Assembly (NCBI RefSeq): GCF_007671675.1
Contig: NZ_VCGW01000001.1
Span: 744,001 to 808,000 of the forward strand
From: Marinobacter maritimus
GTDB lineage: Bacteria > Pseudomonadota > Gammaproteobacteria > Pseudomonadales > Oleiphilaceae
Direction: 5' to 3'
Length of the DNA: 64,000 nt
Under the pieces are notes generated by a model. The model saw nothing but the letters and a program-made list of their open reading frames with translations, did no database searches and had not been told where the DNA came from. Positions 35,255 to 45,038 of the stretch are shown in pieces; position 1 is the first letter of the stretch; each line of letters opens with the position of its first letter. The position numbers and the translations under genes are program-made.

Positions 35255-36985
35255 TCAGCCTTTAAGCGGTGATGCGTTTACGAGAAACGCCAGAGCGTCG
35301 GCTAAGGCTATATCCTGCTTGTCGGCGTCTTTGCGCCCTTTGTACTCAAGAGTGCCGGCTTCAAGTCCGCGATCGGAAATCACGAAGCGGTGGGGGATGC
35401 CAATCAGCTCCATATCAGCAAACTTTACGCCCGGACGTTCTTTGCGATCGTCCAACAGCACGTCATAGCCAGCTTGGCGCAGCTGCTCATAAAGCTTCTC
35501 ACCGGCTTCCGCCACGACGGGCGTTTTGTGGGCGTTGAGCGTAACGATAGCAACTTGGAAAGGTGCGATGGCGTCGGGCCAGATAATGCCTTTGTCATCG
35601 TGGTTCTGCTCGATTGAAGCAGCGACGATTCGGGACACGCCAATGCCGTAGCAGCCCATATCCATGATCACAGTTTTGCCATTTTCATCCAGTACGGTAG
35701 CGTTCATGGCGGTGCTGTATTTGTTGCCCAGTTTGAAAATGTGGCCAACTTCAATACCTCTGCGTATCTCCAGCGTGCCCTTGCCATCCGGGCTGGCGTC
35801 GCCTTCTACAACATTGCGAAGATCCTCAACCCGGCCAAGCGGCAGGTCCCGCTCCCAGTTAACGCCAGTCAGATGGTAGCCTTCCTTGTTAGCGCCACAC
35901 ACGAAATCGGCAAGGTGAGCTGCGCTTCGATCCACGATAACCGGTACGTTCAGATTCACAGGGCCAATAGAGCCGGCTTTGCAGCCAATGGCTGCTTCGA
36001 TTTCTTCATCGGTCGCCATGGAGAGGGGTTCTGCAACGCCTTCCAGGTTTTCAGCCTTGATCTCGTTCAGAGTGTGGTCACCGCGCAGAATCAGTGCGAT
36101 CAGACCGGCTCTGCCTTCTTCATCCGCTTCGGCCTTCACCAGCAGGGTTTTTACTGTACGGGTCGCGTCAATGCTCAGAAATTGCGATATAGCCTCAATG
36201 GTACGCTGATCCGGAGTTGCAACTTCTTTCAGTTCTTCGCCTGGTGCAGCACGCTCGCCCGCTGGCGCAACGGCTTCGGCCTTTTCAATGTTGGCGGCGT
36301 AATCGCTGTCTGTGCTGAACACTATGTCGTCTTCACCTGACGAGGCGAGAACGTGGAATTCGTGGGATGCACTGCCACCAATGGCGCCTGAGTCTGCTTG
36401 TACAGGGCGGTAATCCAGCCCCAGCCGGTCAAAGATAGCGCAGTAGGTGCGATGCATAACCTGATAGGTTTCATCGAGGGATTCAGCATTTACATGGAAG
36501 GAGTACGCATCCTTCATGATGAATTCCCGGGCGCGCATCACCCCGAAGCGGGGGCGGCGTTCGTCGCGAAACTTGGTTTGAATCTGATAGAAGTTGGCCG
36601 GCAATTCCTTGTAGCTTTTCAATTCATTGCGGATCAGGTCGGTAATGACCTCTTCGTGGGTAGGGCCAAAGCAGAAGTCGCGGCCATGGCGGTCGTTCAT
36701 TCGCAGCAGTTCGCCGCCGTATTGTTCCCAGCGACCGGACTCCTGCCACAGTTCCGCAGGCTGAACTGCTGGCATGAGAACCTCCTGAGCGCCGCTTTTG
36801 TCCATTTCTTCACGAACAATACGCTCAACTTTGCGCAAGGTTCTCAGGCCCATGGGCAGCCAGGTGTATAGGCCGGCTGCCAGTTTGCGGATCATGCCAG
36901 CACGCAGCATCAACTGGTGGCTGATAACCTCCGCATCGGAAGGTGTCTCTTTCTGGGTTGCAATCAGGTAACGGCTTGCTCGCAT
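35255..36985 (-). CDS. proS: Prolyl-tRNA synthetase
   Basis: 576 residues, bacterial type with the editing insertion. It charges tRNA-Pro and clears Ala-tRNA-Pro. Class II motifs: motif 1 region around [44 protein letters not shown], motif 2 [25 protein letters not shown], motif 3 [17 protein letters not shown]; the insertion domain lies between about 225 and 400, followed by the anticodon-binding domain. Length as in E. coli (572). Stands alone on the minus strand. Confidence 0.97.
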   Translation of the reverse strand: MRASRYLIATQKETPSDAEVISHQLMLRAGMIRKLAAGLYTWLPMGLRTLRKVERIVREEMDKSGAQEVLMPAVQPAELWQESGRWEQYGGELLRMNDRHGRDFCFGPTHEEVITDLIRNELKSYKELPANFYQIQTKFRDERRPRFGVMRAREFIMKDAYSFHVNAESLDETYQVMHRTYCAIFDRLGLDYRPVQADSGAIGGSASHEFHVLASSGEDDIVFSTDSDYAANIEKAEAVAPAGERAAPGEELKEVATPDQRTIEAISQFLSIDATRTVKTLLVKAEADEEGRAGLIALILRGDHTLNEIKAENLEGVAEPLSMATDEEIEAAIGCKAGSIGPVNLNVPVIVDRSAAHLADFVCGANKEGYHLTGVNWERDLPLGRVEDLRNVVEGDASPDGKGTLEIRRGIEVGHIFKLGNKYSTAMNATVLDENGKTVIMDMGCYGIGVSRIVAASIEQNHDDKGIIWPDAIAPFQVAIVTLNAHKTPVVAEAGEKLYEQLRQAGYDVLLDDRKERPGVKFADMELIGIPHRFVISDRGLEAGTLEYKGRKDADKQDIALADALAFLVNASPLKG

Positions 36986-37105
36986 CGTGGTTTCCGTTCA
37001 TTGGTGTTTCGTAGAAAGGGGTTTCGTAAAATGGTGTTTATTGTACGGAGCCTGCTGCACAAGGTACAGATAGCGAAGTGGGTTATCGGGTAAGGGGGAG
37101 TGGTA

Positions 37106-37615
37106 TCAGGACAAATATCCCAGAGGCAGGGCCGTGCTGTCGATGACGCGCTTCAGTACAAAGCTCGAATGAACGCCGCTGACCCCCTGGATCCGCGTAA
37201 TCCGGTTGAGCAGGAAGTGGTGATAGTGATCCATATCCGGCACCACTACTTTCAGCATGTAATCAGCATCGTGGCCGGTAACCAGATAGCACTCGAGAAT
37301 CTCCGGGTATTCACGCACCTGCTCCTCAAACGCTGAAAACCGCTCAGGTGTGTGCCTGTCCATCCCGATCAGAATGATGGCGGTCAGCGACAGGCCAAGC
37401 TTCTTGTGATCAAGCACAGTAACCGTGCGGATAATAATGCCTGCATCTTCAAGCGCACGAACTCGCCTCAGGCACGGAGAAGGAGAAAGCCCCACTTTTT
37501 CCGCGAGCTGTTGGTTGGTCAGGGAGGCATCTTTCTGTATCTGGGCCAGGATGCGTCGGTCGGTTTTATCAATTTGTATGAGCGTTTCTGATTTTATTGG
37601 CATAAAAATGTCCAT
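37106..37615 (-). CDS. Lrp/AsnC family transcriptional regulator
   Basis: 169 residues if started at ATG 37615, or 165 from ATG 37603. N-terminal helix-turn-helix: KTDRRILAQIQKDASLTNQQLAEKVGLSPSPCLRRVRALEDAGII, then an effector-binding RAM domain (about 75-160) with GHDADYMLKVVVPDMDHYHHF. Divergent from leuA, so control of leucine synthesis by leucine or other amino acids is plausible. An inverted repeat at its start codon (37612-37628) could be its own binding site. Confidence 0.9.
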   Translation of the reverse strand: MDIFMPIKSETLIQIDKTDRRILAQIQKDASLTNQQLAEKVGLSPSPCLRRVRALEDAGIIIRTVTVLDHKKLGLSLTAIILIGMDRHTPERFSAFEEQVREYPEILECYLVTGHDADYMLKVVVPDMDHYHHFLLNRITRIQGVSGVHSSFVLKRVIDSTALPLGYLS

Positions 37616-37628
37616 ATATCGAATATGG
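37612..37628. promoter_or_regulatory. Candidate operator in the Lrp-type/leuA divergent region
   Basis: CCATAT and ATATGG are inverted around five bases (37612-37617 and 37623-37628); a further ATATATGG occurs at 37633-37640. AT-rich short inverted repeats are common for Lrp-family proteins. The site overlaps the ATG at 37615, which would favour ATG 37603 as the true regulator start. Short arms make this a weak call. Confidence 0.3.
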
Positions 37629-37749
37629 TGAAATATATGGCTAATAAATTACGCTTTTTCCCTTCAGTTAGCAATCACATGCTTCAAAGAACGCGTTAAG
37701 CTAAGTGCTATGGAGACAAACCTTGGAAGCGCAACGGAGAACGACAGAC

Positions 37750-39456
37750 ATGGCTTTTGATCATCGCAAATATCCGGCCTTCCGGCCGATCGCAAAAACT
37801 GATCGCCGCTGGCCTGACAAGGTCATCGAAAAAGCACCCACCTGGTGTGCAGTGGATCTACGCGACGGCAACCAGGCTTTGGTAAAGCCCATGAATGTCG
37901 CTCAGAAACAACGCATGTTCGACTTGCTCGTCAAGTTGGGGTTCAAGGAAATCGAAATCGGTTTTCCCGCCGCCAGCCAACCGGATTTTGATTTCTGTCG
38001 CAAGTTGATTGACGAAAACCGGATTCCTGATGACGTGAAAATTCAGGCATTGACCCAAGCCAGGCCGGAGTTGATTGAGCGCACCTATGAAGCATTGGAA
38101 GGCGCCCGCAGCGCTATTGTTCATGTGTACAATTCCACATCGACGGTACAGCGGGAGCAGGTGTTCGGGCTAGATCGGGCCGGAATTCGAGACATTGCGG
38201 TTAACGGCGCCCAAGTGGTCAAGGATTTTGCGGCCCGTTATCCAGGCACGGAATGGACGTTCCAGTATTCCCCGGAGAGCTTTACCGGCACGGAACTGGA
38301 CTTTTCGGTTGAGGTTATCGATGCGGTAACTGAAGTATGGCGCCCTGATGAAGGACAGCCAGTTATCATCAACCTGCCGGCTACGGTGGAGATGGCCACC
38401 CCGAACGTATTTGCGGATCAGATTGAATGGGTCTGCGACAACATCCGCCGCCGGGAACACATCAGCATCAGTGTTCACACCCACAATGATCGTGGTTGTG
38501 GCGTGGCCGCAGCTGAGCTGGCCGTCATGGCCGGTGCAGATCGGGTAGAAGGCACGCTTATGGGGAATGGCGAACGCACGGGTAATATGGATCTGGTGAC
38601 CATGGCCATGAATCTGTATTCCCAAGGCATTGATCCAACACTGGATTTGTCCGGCATGGCGGAAATCACAGAAGTGGTCGAGGCCTGCACGGAAATCTCA
38701 ACCCACCCGCGTCATCCCTATGCCGGCGAACTGGTGTTCACGGCATTCTCCGGAAGCCACCAGGACGCTATTCGAAAGTGTCTTGCACGCAGACAAGACG
38801 GGGATACGTGGAATGTGGCGTACTTGCCTATTGATCCGTTTGATCTGGGCCGCCGATACGAAGAAGTTGTGCGCATCAACAGCCAGTCTGGCAAGGGTGG
38901 CGTGGCGTATGTCCTTGAGCGGGACTACAACATCAGCCTGCCGCGCTGGCTGCAGATCGAGTTCAGCAAGTTGGTTCAGAAGGTCGCAGAGACCAATGGT
39001 GGTGAGATCGACTCACTGTCAATTCATACTCTGTTCGAGCAGCGCTATCTGAAGGTTCATGAAGACTGGGCGCTGCGTGCCTATGATCTGCACAGGGATG
39101 AACAGGGCGTATTTGCGGAAGTTGCTTTTGGTCGGGAGTCAGCTCCAACGCGTCTTGAAGGTCGTGGACTTGGCGCGGTAGAGGCCGTGTCCGCTGCGCT
39201 GGAGGAACGCTTTGGGTTTGCAATAGCCGTAGAAGCCTATGACGAATTCGCGTTGGGTGAGGGGACCCGGGCCAATGCGTTGGCTTGCATACGCCTCAAC
39301 GCAGGCGGTAGGCATTGTAGCGCTGCTGCTTTGGCTGAAGACACGACCTCCGCGACTTTGCAGGCGTTGTTTTCGGCCGTTGCACAGGCTGCAGATGGAT
39401 CCGGAGAGAAGGGAAGTGGTCAGGAGAATGTAACAGAGCGTGCGATAAGTGCCTGA
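37750..39456 (+). CDS. leuA: 2-isopropylmalate synthase
   Basis: 568 residues from ATG 37750. The frame opens at 37705, but GGAGA sits nine bases before 37750 and MAFDHRKYPAFRPIAKTDRRWP is the usual start of this long LeuA type. It condenses 2-oxoisovalerate and acetyl-CoA, the first step of leucine synthesis. Catalytic barrel: WCAVDLRDGNQALVKPM, GFKEIEIGFPAASQPDFDF, and metal ligands in SVHTHNDRGCGVAAAEL; the C-terminal leucine-sensing domain is at about 430-555. Divergent from an Lrp-type regulator. No leader peptide found. Confidence 0.96.
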   Translation: MAFDHRKYPAFRPIAKTDRRWPDKVIEKAPTWCAVDLRDGNQALVKPMNVAQKQRMFDLLVKLGFKEIEIGFPAASQPDFDFCRKLIDENRIPDDVKIQALTQARPELIERTYEALEGARSAIVHVYNSTSTVQREQVFGLDRAGIRDIAVNGAQVVKDFAARYPGTEWTFQYSPESFTGTELDFSVEVIDAVTEVWRPDEGQPVIINLPATVEMATPNVFADQIEWVCDNIRRREHISISVHTHNDRGCGVAAAELAVMAGADRVEGTLMGNGERTGNMDLVTMAMNLYSQGIDPTLDLSGMAEITEVVEACTEISTHPRHPYAGELVFTAFSGSHQDAIRKCLARRQDGDTWNVAYLPIDPFDLGRRYEEVVRINSQSGKGGVAYVLERDYNISLPRWLQIEFSKLVQKVAETNGGEIDSLSIHTLFEQRYLKVHEDWALRAYDLHRDEQGVFAEVAFGRESAPTRLEGRGLGAVEAVSAALEERFGFAIAVEAYDEFALGEGTRANALACIRLNAGGRHCSAAALAEDTTSATLQALFSAVAQAADGSGEKGSGQENVTERAISA

Positions 39457-39460
39457 TCAG

Positions 39461-39498
39461 AACGCAGTAAGCCGGCACGTGTGCCGGCTTACTGCGTT
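39461..39498. terminator. Long perfect hairpin between leuA and the cold shock gene
   Basis: Eighteen bases at 39461-39478 (AACGCAGTAAGCCGGCAC) pair perfectly with 39481-39498 around a GT. It starts four bases after the leuA stop and lies between convergent genes, so a terminator for one or both is likely. The sequence after the stem is CTCTCG rather than a T run. Confidence 0.65.
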
Positions 39499-39537
39499 CT
39501 CTCGTGCTCGCAAGGAGCAGAGAGTGAAAACATAACC

Positions 39538-39747
39538 TCAGACCGGGGTAACGTTTTCTGCCTGTGGGCCTTTGGGGCCCTGTGTTACGGTGAACTGCAC
39601 CTGCTGACCTTCTGTCAGTGTGCGGAAGCCGCTTGAGGTAATGGCACTGTAGTGTACGAAAACGTCACTGCCGCCATCCTGAGCTATGAAGCCGAAGCCT
39701 TTGGACTCGTTAAACCACTTTACGGTGCCTGTTACTGTATCGGACAT
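39538..39747 (-). CDS. Cold shock protein, CspA family
   Basis: 69 residues: [31 protein letters not shown] carries both RNA-binding motifs, and the protein ends [24 protein letters not shown]. Single OB-fold RNA chaperone. Distinct from the cspD-like gene at 13059, which has a tail. A consensus-like promoter lies 64-91 bases upstream. Which Csp paralogue it is cannot be said. Confidence 0.96.
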   Translation of the reverse strand: MSDTVTGTVKWFNESKGFGFIAQDGGSDVFVHYSAITSSGFRTLTEGQQVQFTVTQGPKGPQAENVTPV

Positions 39748-39810
39748 TGATCTTTCCTGTATTTCTGAGATTTCCCCTTTGGGGAACTGAAGATTATCAA
39801 CAGCAATTTC

Positions 39811-39838
39811 AGTATAGACCGAGTTTGGGGGTCGTCAA
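39811..39838 (-). promoter_or_regulatory. Sigma-70 promoter of the cold shock gene
   Basis: On the minus strand TTGACG (39838-39833) and TATACT (39816-39811) are separated by 16 bases, close to consensus. Expected start near 39804 gives a leader of about 57 bases before the ATG at 39747. Confidence 0.7.
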
Positions 39839-39893
39839 CGTTTTTTAGTTGCTTTTGTCGCCTTTAAAAACAATGAGTTATGTCAAGATAAAT

Positions 39894-39928
39894 AAAATGC
39901 CCGCACCATGAGGTGGTACGGGCATTTT
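39894..39928 (-). terminator. Terminator downstream of prpE
   Basis: AAAATGCCCG (39894-39903) pairs with CGGGCATTTT (39919-39928), extended inward by CACC/GGTG with a three-base bulge and an ATGA loop. On the minus strand it is followed by ATTTAT, adequate for intrinsic termination 20 bases after the prpE stop. Confidence 0.75.
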
Positions 39929-39947
39929 GTTTTCAGCCGCACTGGAC

Positions 39948-41822
39948 TCAGCGGCGGAACTGCTCGCTGATCTCCTCGAGTATCGCGGGGTCATCAATGG
40001 TGCTTGGAACAGCGTAGTCCTCACCATCAGCAATCTGGCGGATAACTCGCCGCAGAATTTTTCCTGAGCGGGTTTTGGGCAGGCGGTCTACCACGAGCGC
40101 TCTACGGAAGCAGGCGATTGCGCCGATTTTATCTCGCACCATCTCAACAAGTTCTTCCTCTAACTCGTCGTGATCAATGGTGGCACCGTCTTTGATCAAC
40201 ACAAGGCCAAGTGGAACCTGGCCTTTCATGTCATCGTGAGCACCTACCACGCAGCACTCTGCAATGGCCGGGTGGGAAGCAACCACTTCTTCCATCTCGC
40301 CGGTGGAAAGACGGTGACCTGCCACGTTGATCACGTCATCCGTGCGGCCCATAACGAATACATAGCCGTCGTCATCAATAAAACCGCCATCTCCCGAGCT
40401 GTAAAAGCCGGGGATGGGATTAAGGTAGCTGTCCTGAAACCTTTGGTCATCGCCCCATACTGTCACCATGCAACCGGGCGGAAGTGGAAGTTTTACTGCA
40501 ATCTGACCTTGTTCCCCTGCGGGCATTTGACTGCCACCAGGGGTCACTACTTGCACGTTATATCCAGGCGAGGGAACCGTTGCAGAACCCGGCTTCGTTT
40601 CCATCGTCTCGATACCCACCGGGTTGCAGCAAATGGCCCAGCCGGTTTCGGTTTGCCACCAGTGATCCAGTATCGGGAGCTGAGTGTGCTCCCGGAGCCA
40701 GTCATAGGTGGGTGGGTCCAAGCGTTCCCCGGCCAGAAAGATACGCCTTAGTGAACTGATGTCGTAACGCGAAAGCTGATCGGCCTCAGGGTCTTCCTTA
40801 CGCACAGCGCGAAAAGCAGTGGGCGCGGTGAACAGAAGATTAACGCCATGATCCTGAACCACGCGCCAGAAAGCGCCAGCATCCGGGGTTCTGACCGGTT
40901 TACCTTCATAAAGTATGGTTGTGCAGCCGGCAAACAAAGGGGCATACACGATATAGCTGTGGCCCACCACCCAGCCCACATCGGAGGCAGCCCAGAATAT
41001 GTCGCCTGGATTGGCGTCGTACACAAGCTTCATGCTGTATTTGAGCGCGACGGCGTGCCCGCCGTTGTCTCTCACAACGCCTTTGGGTTTGCCGGTGGTG
41101 CCGGAGGTGTATAGCACGTACAGCGGATCCGTTGCCTTGACCGGTACCGGATCGGCAGGCTCGGCGCTGGCCATCAGGTCGCTCCAGTCATGATCGCGGC
41201 CGGCTTGCATTTCTGCCTTAGCCTGCGGGCGCTGGTAGACGACACAAAAATCAGGTTTATGGGAGGCGCGTTCTATGGCCTTGTCGACCAGGGGTTTGTA
41301 TTCGATTACCTTCGTGACTTCTATACCGCAGGACGCCGTAATCACCGCTTTTGGGTGTGCGTCTTCAATTCGTACAGCGAGTTCGTGGGCAGCAAAGCCA
41401 CCAAAGACCACCGAGTGAACAGCACCAATGCGGGCGCAGCCCAACATCGCAATAACGGCCTCGGGAATCATCGGCATATAGATGATGATAACGTCGCCCT
41501 TGCTGACTCCCTGTGCTCTCAGCGCGCCGGCAAAACGAGCAACTTCATCGGTCAGCTCGCTGTAGGTATAGCTGCGCTTGGCACCCGTAACCGGCGAATC
41601 GTATATGAGGGCTTTCTGGTCACCCCGGCCAGCTCGCACATTGGCATCCAGGGCTATATCGGAGGTATTGAGTGTGCCGTCAGGAAACCACTGGCCATGG
41701 CCGTTGTCAGTAGCTTGCCAGATGGTTGCGGGTGGCTTGATCCAGTCAATGCTGCCTGCTTTTTCACGCCAGAATTCTTCCGGCTTGTCGATTGATCTCC
41801 GGAATTCTGAGTGGTAGTCCAT
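39948..41822 (-). CDS. prpE: Propionyl-CoA synthetase (acetyl-CoA synthetase-like)
   Basis: 624 residues. Acyl-adenylate-forming enzyme that activates propionate (and probably acetate) to the CoA thioester. Core motif YTSGTTGKPKGVVRDNGGH, then WWQTETGWAICCNPVG, YSSGDGGFIDDDGYVFVMGRTDDVINVAGHRLSTGEME and KTRSGKILRRVIRQIADG with the lysine normally acetylated for control. The start DYHSEFRRSIDKPEEFWREKAGSIDW and length favour PrpE over Acs (about 650). It stands apart from any prpBC methylcitrate genes. Confidence 0.88.
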   Translation of the reverse strand: MDYHSEFRRSIDKPEEFWREKAGSIDWIKPPATIWQATDNGHGQWFPDGTLNTSDIALDANVRAGRGDQKALIYDSPVTGAKRSYTYSELTDEVARFAGALRAQGVSKGDVIIIYMPMIPEAVIAMLGCARIGAVHSVVFGGFAAHELAVRIEDAHPKAVITASCGIEVTKVIEYKPLVDKAIERASHKPDFCVVYQRPQAKAEMQAGRDHDWSDLMASAEPADPVPVKATDPLYVLYTSGTTGKPKGVVRDNGGHAVALKYSMKLVYDANPGDIFWAASDVGWVVGHSYIVYAPLFAGCTTILYEGKPVRTPDAGAFWRVVQDHGVNLLFTAPTAFRAVRKEDPEADQLSRYDISSLRRIFLAGERLDPPTYDWLREHTQLPILDHWWQTETGWAICCNPVGIETMETKPGSATVPSPGYNVQVVTPGGSQMPAGEQGQIAVKLPLPPGCMVTVWGDDQRFQDSYLNPIPGFYSSGDGGFIDDDGYVFVMGRTDDVINVAGHRLSTGEMEEVVASHPAIAECCVVGAHDDMKGQVPLGLVLIKDGATIDHDELEEELVEMVRDKIGAIACFRRALVVDRLPKTRSGKILRRVIRQIADGEDYAVPSTIDDPAILEEISEQFRR

Positions 41823-41912
41823 ACGTTCTGCCTCATTTAAGCCTGTTGTTATTTTGTTGTCGGTTACTCCAACTTTAGGCGCTTTGAGACAGTGAACCAG
41901 TAGACCATAGGA

Positions 41913-43292
41913 TTAGTTACCGGGGTTTTTGAACCAGCTGTTTTCCGGGTTGACGAATTTTACCTCCGCCATGACTGTGCCGTTTGCGACGTGCGCGGAG
42001 ATCCGATCGCCAGCGGCCACATCCCGTGCGTTGCGAATGATGCTGCCGTGCTCATCACGAACGATGGCGTACCCACGCCCTAAAGTCGCCAACGGGCTTA
42101 CAACGTTGAGAGTTCCTGCGGTGTGCTTCAACCTGTCCTGAAGCTTCGTCAGGATTCTCTGTATAGCTTGGTCCAATTGCGAGGCAGACCGATCAAGTGC
42201 GTCACGGCTGTTTGCAAGCTGTTTGCCCGGCGACTGCATGGTCAGACGTTGCGCCAGATGGTTGCTGCGCACCTGCGAACGATCAAGCCGCTGCCCCATG
42301 GCCTTGCCCAGCCGCAGTTCCAGATCGTCCAGACGTTGAGCCTTCTCCAGTAATTCTCGTCGTGGATCGCGCAAACGCGCCGAAAGGTGTTCCAGTTTCG
42401 TGTTGAGTCGTTGCAGTGCTCTTCTGGCGGCGTTTGCGAGTCGGAACTCGCGGTCATTGATTTGTCGGAGCATATCCTTCTGGTCGGGCGACACTTTTTC
42501 CGCCGCTGCGGAAGGCGTGGGGGCTCGCAGGTCCGCTACAAAGTCGGCGATGGTGACGTCAGTCTCATGGCCAACCGCACTGACCGTGGGCATAGTGCAG
42601 GCCGCTATTGCCCGGGCGACTGCTTCCTCGTTAAAGCACCAAAGGTCTTCCAGAGAGCCGCCACCACGTCCGATAATCAGGACATCGGCCACGCCGTGAG
42701 CTTGGGCCAGTTCAATGGCCCGGACAATTTCCGCCGTAGCGGGCTTGCCCTGAACCGTTGTGGGATAGACGGTGACCGGTATGGCAGGACAGCGCCGCGC
42801 AAGAACTGTGAGAATATCGTGTATGGCTGCACCTGTCGGGGATGTGACGACGCCAATGTGTGCAGGCAGCGTGGGAAACGGTTTTTTGCGGGCCACCTCA
42901 AACAGGCCTTCTGACTGCAGCTTGCGTTTTAACTCCTCAAAGGCCTGCTGCAGTGCGCCAAGGCCAGCGGGCTCAATATGCTCGGCGATAATCTGGAAGT
43001 CGCCCCGGTTCTCATACAGAGTTACCTTGCCACGAATCCGAACCTGGTCGCCTTCTTTGGGTATGGTGCGGATTCGCTGGTTCAGCCCCCGGAACATGGC
43101 GCAGCGAACCTGGGATTTTTGATCTTTTAATGAAAAATACCAGTGCCCGGAAGAGGGCCGTGAAAAACCGGACAGCTCGCCTTCAACCCACACCTGCATG
43201 AAGCTGGTTTCCAGCAGGTGCCTGGCCTGATGGTTCAGTTCGCTGACGCTTAGCGCTCTGGGCCGGGTATCCTGAAACACGTCATTCACCAA
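41913..43292 (-). CDS. xseA: Exodeoxyribonuclease VII large subunit
   Basis: 459 residues. Processive single-strand DNA exonuclease subunit that works with XseB. N-terminal OB fold with ALSVSELNHQARHLLETSFMQVWVEGELSGFSRPSSGHWYFSLKD, catalytic region HIGVVTSPTGAAIHDILTVLARRCP and IIGRGGGSLEDLWCFNEE, then a long coiled coil from about 270 to 400, and a C-terminal segment with LGRGYAIV. Divergent from guaB, the conserved arrangement. The small subunit is not in the window. Confidence 0.96.
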   Translation of the reverse strand: MVNDVFQDTRPRALSVSELNHQARHLLETSFMQVWVEGELSGFSRPSSGHWYFSLKDQKSQVRCAMFRGLNQRIRTIPKEGDQVRIRGKVTLYENRGDFQIIAEHIEPAGLGALQQAFEELKRKLQSEGLFEVARKKPFPTLPAHIGVVTSPTGAAIHDILTVLARRCPAIPVTVYPTTVQGKPATAEIVRAIELAQAHGVADVLIIGRGGGSLEDLWCFNEEAVARAIAACTMPTVSAVGHETDVTIADFVADLRAPTPSAAAEKVSPDQKDMLRQINDREFRLANAARRALQRLNTKLEHLSARLRDPRRELLEKAQRLDDLELRLGKAMGQRLDRSQVRSNHLAQRLTMQSPGKQLANSRDALDRSASQLDQAIQRILTKLQDRLKHTAGTLNVVSPLATLGRGYAIVRDEHGSIIRNARDVAAGDRISAHVANGTVMAEVKFVNPENSWFKNPGN

Positions 43293-43387
43293 AAACTCCT
43301 GACCGGCCTATACGCAATAGCCGAAAAATATGAGTGTAAATTGCTGGAAATTCAAATACATGCGGTAAGTGGCAGGAAACTGTGCAG

Positions 43388-43416
43388 TTTACTGATTTGC
43401 GACACCTCTTTATAAT
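43388..43416 (+). promoter_or_regulatory. guaB: Promoter of the guaB-guaA operon
   Basis: TTTACT (43388-43393), 17 bases, TATAAT (43411-43416). Transcription would start near 43423, leaving about a 90-base leader before the guaB ATG at 43514. The -10 is a perfect consensus; the -35 matches 4 of 6 positions. Confidence 0.65.
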
Positions 43417-43445
43417 AGGCCGATTAAGCATTTTACTTTGCGGTT

Positions 43446-43469
43446 GCACCCTTTTTTATCTAAGGGTGC
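43446..43469 (+). other. Stem-loop in the guaBA leader
   Basis: GCACCCTT (43446-43453) and AAGGGTGC (43462-43469) form a perfect eight-base-pair stem with loop TTTTATCT, about 45 bases before the guaB start and inside the predicted leader. No T tract follows. It may stabilise the mRNA or take part in control; no known riboswitch fold was recognised. Confidence 0.45.
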
Positions 43470-43513
43470 CGCGCGGAAGGTTTAAATTTAGCACGTTCAA
43501 AAGGCCGATCCCA

Positions 43514-44977
43514 ATGCTGCGAATTGCCGAAGAAGCTCTCACATTTGATGACGTTCTGTTGGTGCCCGGTTATTCCGAGGTTTTGCCCCATCAGGCGGAT
43601 CTGCGCACCAGACTGACCCGTAACATTACGTTGAACATACCGCTGGTGTCTGCGGCCATGGACACGGTAACTGACGCAGAGCTGGCGATTGCCATGGCCC
43701 AGGAAGGCGGTATCGGCATCATGCACAAGAACATGAACCCGGATCAGCAAGCTGCTGAAGTGCGTAAGGTGAAAAAGTTCGAAAGTGGCGTGGTAAAAGA
43801 CCCGATTACTGTTAGTCCGGAAAACACCGTTCGCGAGTTGGTGGAAATCACCATGGCCAACAACATTTCCGGTTTGCCGGTGGTTGACGGAACCGAGCTG
43901 GTTGGCATCGTTACCGGGCGGGACATCCGTTTTGAAAGCAGTATGGATACACCGGTGCATCAGATAATGACGCCGAAGGAAAAGCTGGTCACGGTAAATG
44001 AAGGTGCCAGCCTGGACGAGGTCAAAGAACTGCTGCATCGCCACCGCATCGAAAAAGTTCTGGTGGTGAATGACGATTTTCAGCTCCGGGGCCTGATTAC
44101 CGCGAAAGACATCCAGAAATCCAAGGATTACCCGCTTGCATGTAAAGACAGCCAGGGGCGCTTGCGTGTAGGTGCAGCGGTTGGCACCGGAGGGGATACC
44201 GAAGCCCGCGTTGTTGCGCTGGCTGATGCCGGTGTTGATGTGATCGTCGTCGATACCGCTCACGGCCACTCTCGCGGCGTGATTGAGCGTGTTCGCTGGA
44301 TCAAGAAAAACTACCCAGACGTACAGGTAATCGGTGGCAATATTGCCACTGCTGAAGCTGCTGTAGCACTGGCGGATGCCGGTGCAGATGCTGTAAAAGT
44401 GGGCATTGGCCCCGGTTCTATCTGCACCACCCGCATTGTGGCTGGCGTGGGCGTGCCACAGATTTCGGCAGTATCCAGCGTCGCTGAAGCACTGAAAGAC
44501 CGTGATATTCCGCTGATTGCTGATGGTGGTGTGCGCTTCTCCGGCGATATTTCCAAGGCTATCGTTGCCGGCGCCCACTGCGTAATGATTGGCAGCCTGT
44601 TGGCGGGCACAGATGAAGCTCCCGGCGAAATCGAACTGTATCAGGGGCGCAGCTACAAGGCTTATCGTGGTATGGGTTCACTGGGCGCCATGGGGCAGGG
44701 CTCAAGCGACCGTTACTTCCAGGACGCCAGCAAAGGCATTGAGAAGCTGGTGCCGGAAGGCATTGAAGGCCGTGTTGCCTGCAAAGGGCCTATGCGCAAT
44801 ATCATCCACCAGTTGATCGGTGGTCTGCGTGCATCCATGGGTTACACCGGTAGCGCGAACATGACTGAAATGCGCACCAAGCCGCAATTTGTACGCATTA
44901 CCGGTGCTGGTATGCGTGAAAGCCACGTGCACGACGTAACCATCACCAAAGAAGCGCCAAACTACCGCGTCAGCTGA
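43514..44977 (+). CDS. guaB: Inosine-5'-monophosphate dehydrogenase
   Basis: 487 residues (E. coli 488) from ATG 43514; the frame extends to 43382 but [25 protein letters not shown] is the family start. It oxidises IMP to XMP with NAD, the committed GMP step. Barrel interrupted by a CBS pair at about 92-205, catalytic cysteine in [20 protein letters not shown], flap [16 protein letters not shown] and the C-terminal [22 protein letters not shown]. Operon with guaA 61 bases downstream. Confidence 0.98.
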   Translation: MLRIAEEALTFDDVLLVPGYSEVLPHQADLRTRLTRNITLNIPLVSAAMDTVTDAELAIAMAQEGGIGIMHKNMNPDQQAAEVRKVKKFESGVVKDPITVSPENTVRELVEITMANNISGLPVVDGTELVGIVTGRDIRFESSMDTPVHQIMTPKEKLVTVNEGASLDEVKELLHRHRIEKVLVVNDDFQLRGLITAKDIQKSKDYPLACKDSQGRLRVGAAVGTGGDTEARVVALADAGVDVIVVDTAHGHSRGVIERVRWIKKNYPDVQVIGGNIATAEAAVALADAGADAVKVGIGPGSICTTRIVAGVGVPQISAVSSVAEALKDRDIPLIADGGVRFSGDISKAIVAGAHCVMIGSLLAGTDEAPGEIELYQGRSYKAYRGMGSLGAMGQGSSDRYFQDASKGIEKLVPEGIEGRVACKGPMRNIIHQLIGGLRASMGYTGSANMTEMRTKPQFVRITGAGMRESHVHDVTITKEAPNYRVS

Positions 44978-45038
44978 GAGCAGACAGCCAGGGTGCGGTT
45001 CTGACCGGAGCCGCACAGTTTATTTTTTCGAGGATTCT

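Noticed and set aside
43446..43469. Purine riboswitch in the guaB leader
   Set aside because: Only one simple hairpin is visible; the three-way junction and conserved loop bases of purine or guanidine riboswitches are absent.
43460..44578. 372-codon open frame antisense to guaB
   Set aside because: It lies wholly over guaB on the other strand, its translation is rich in His, Asn and Gln without any domain, and guaB is unambiguous.
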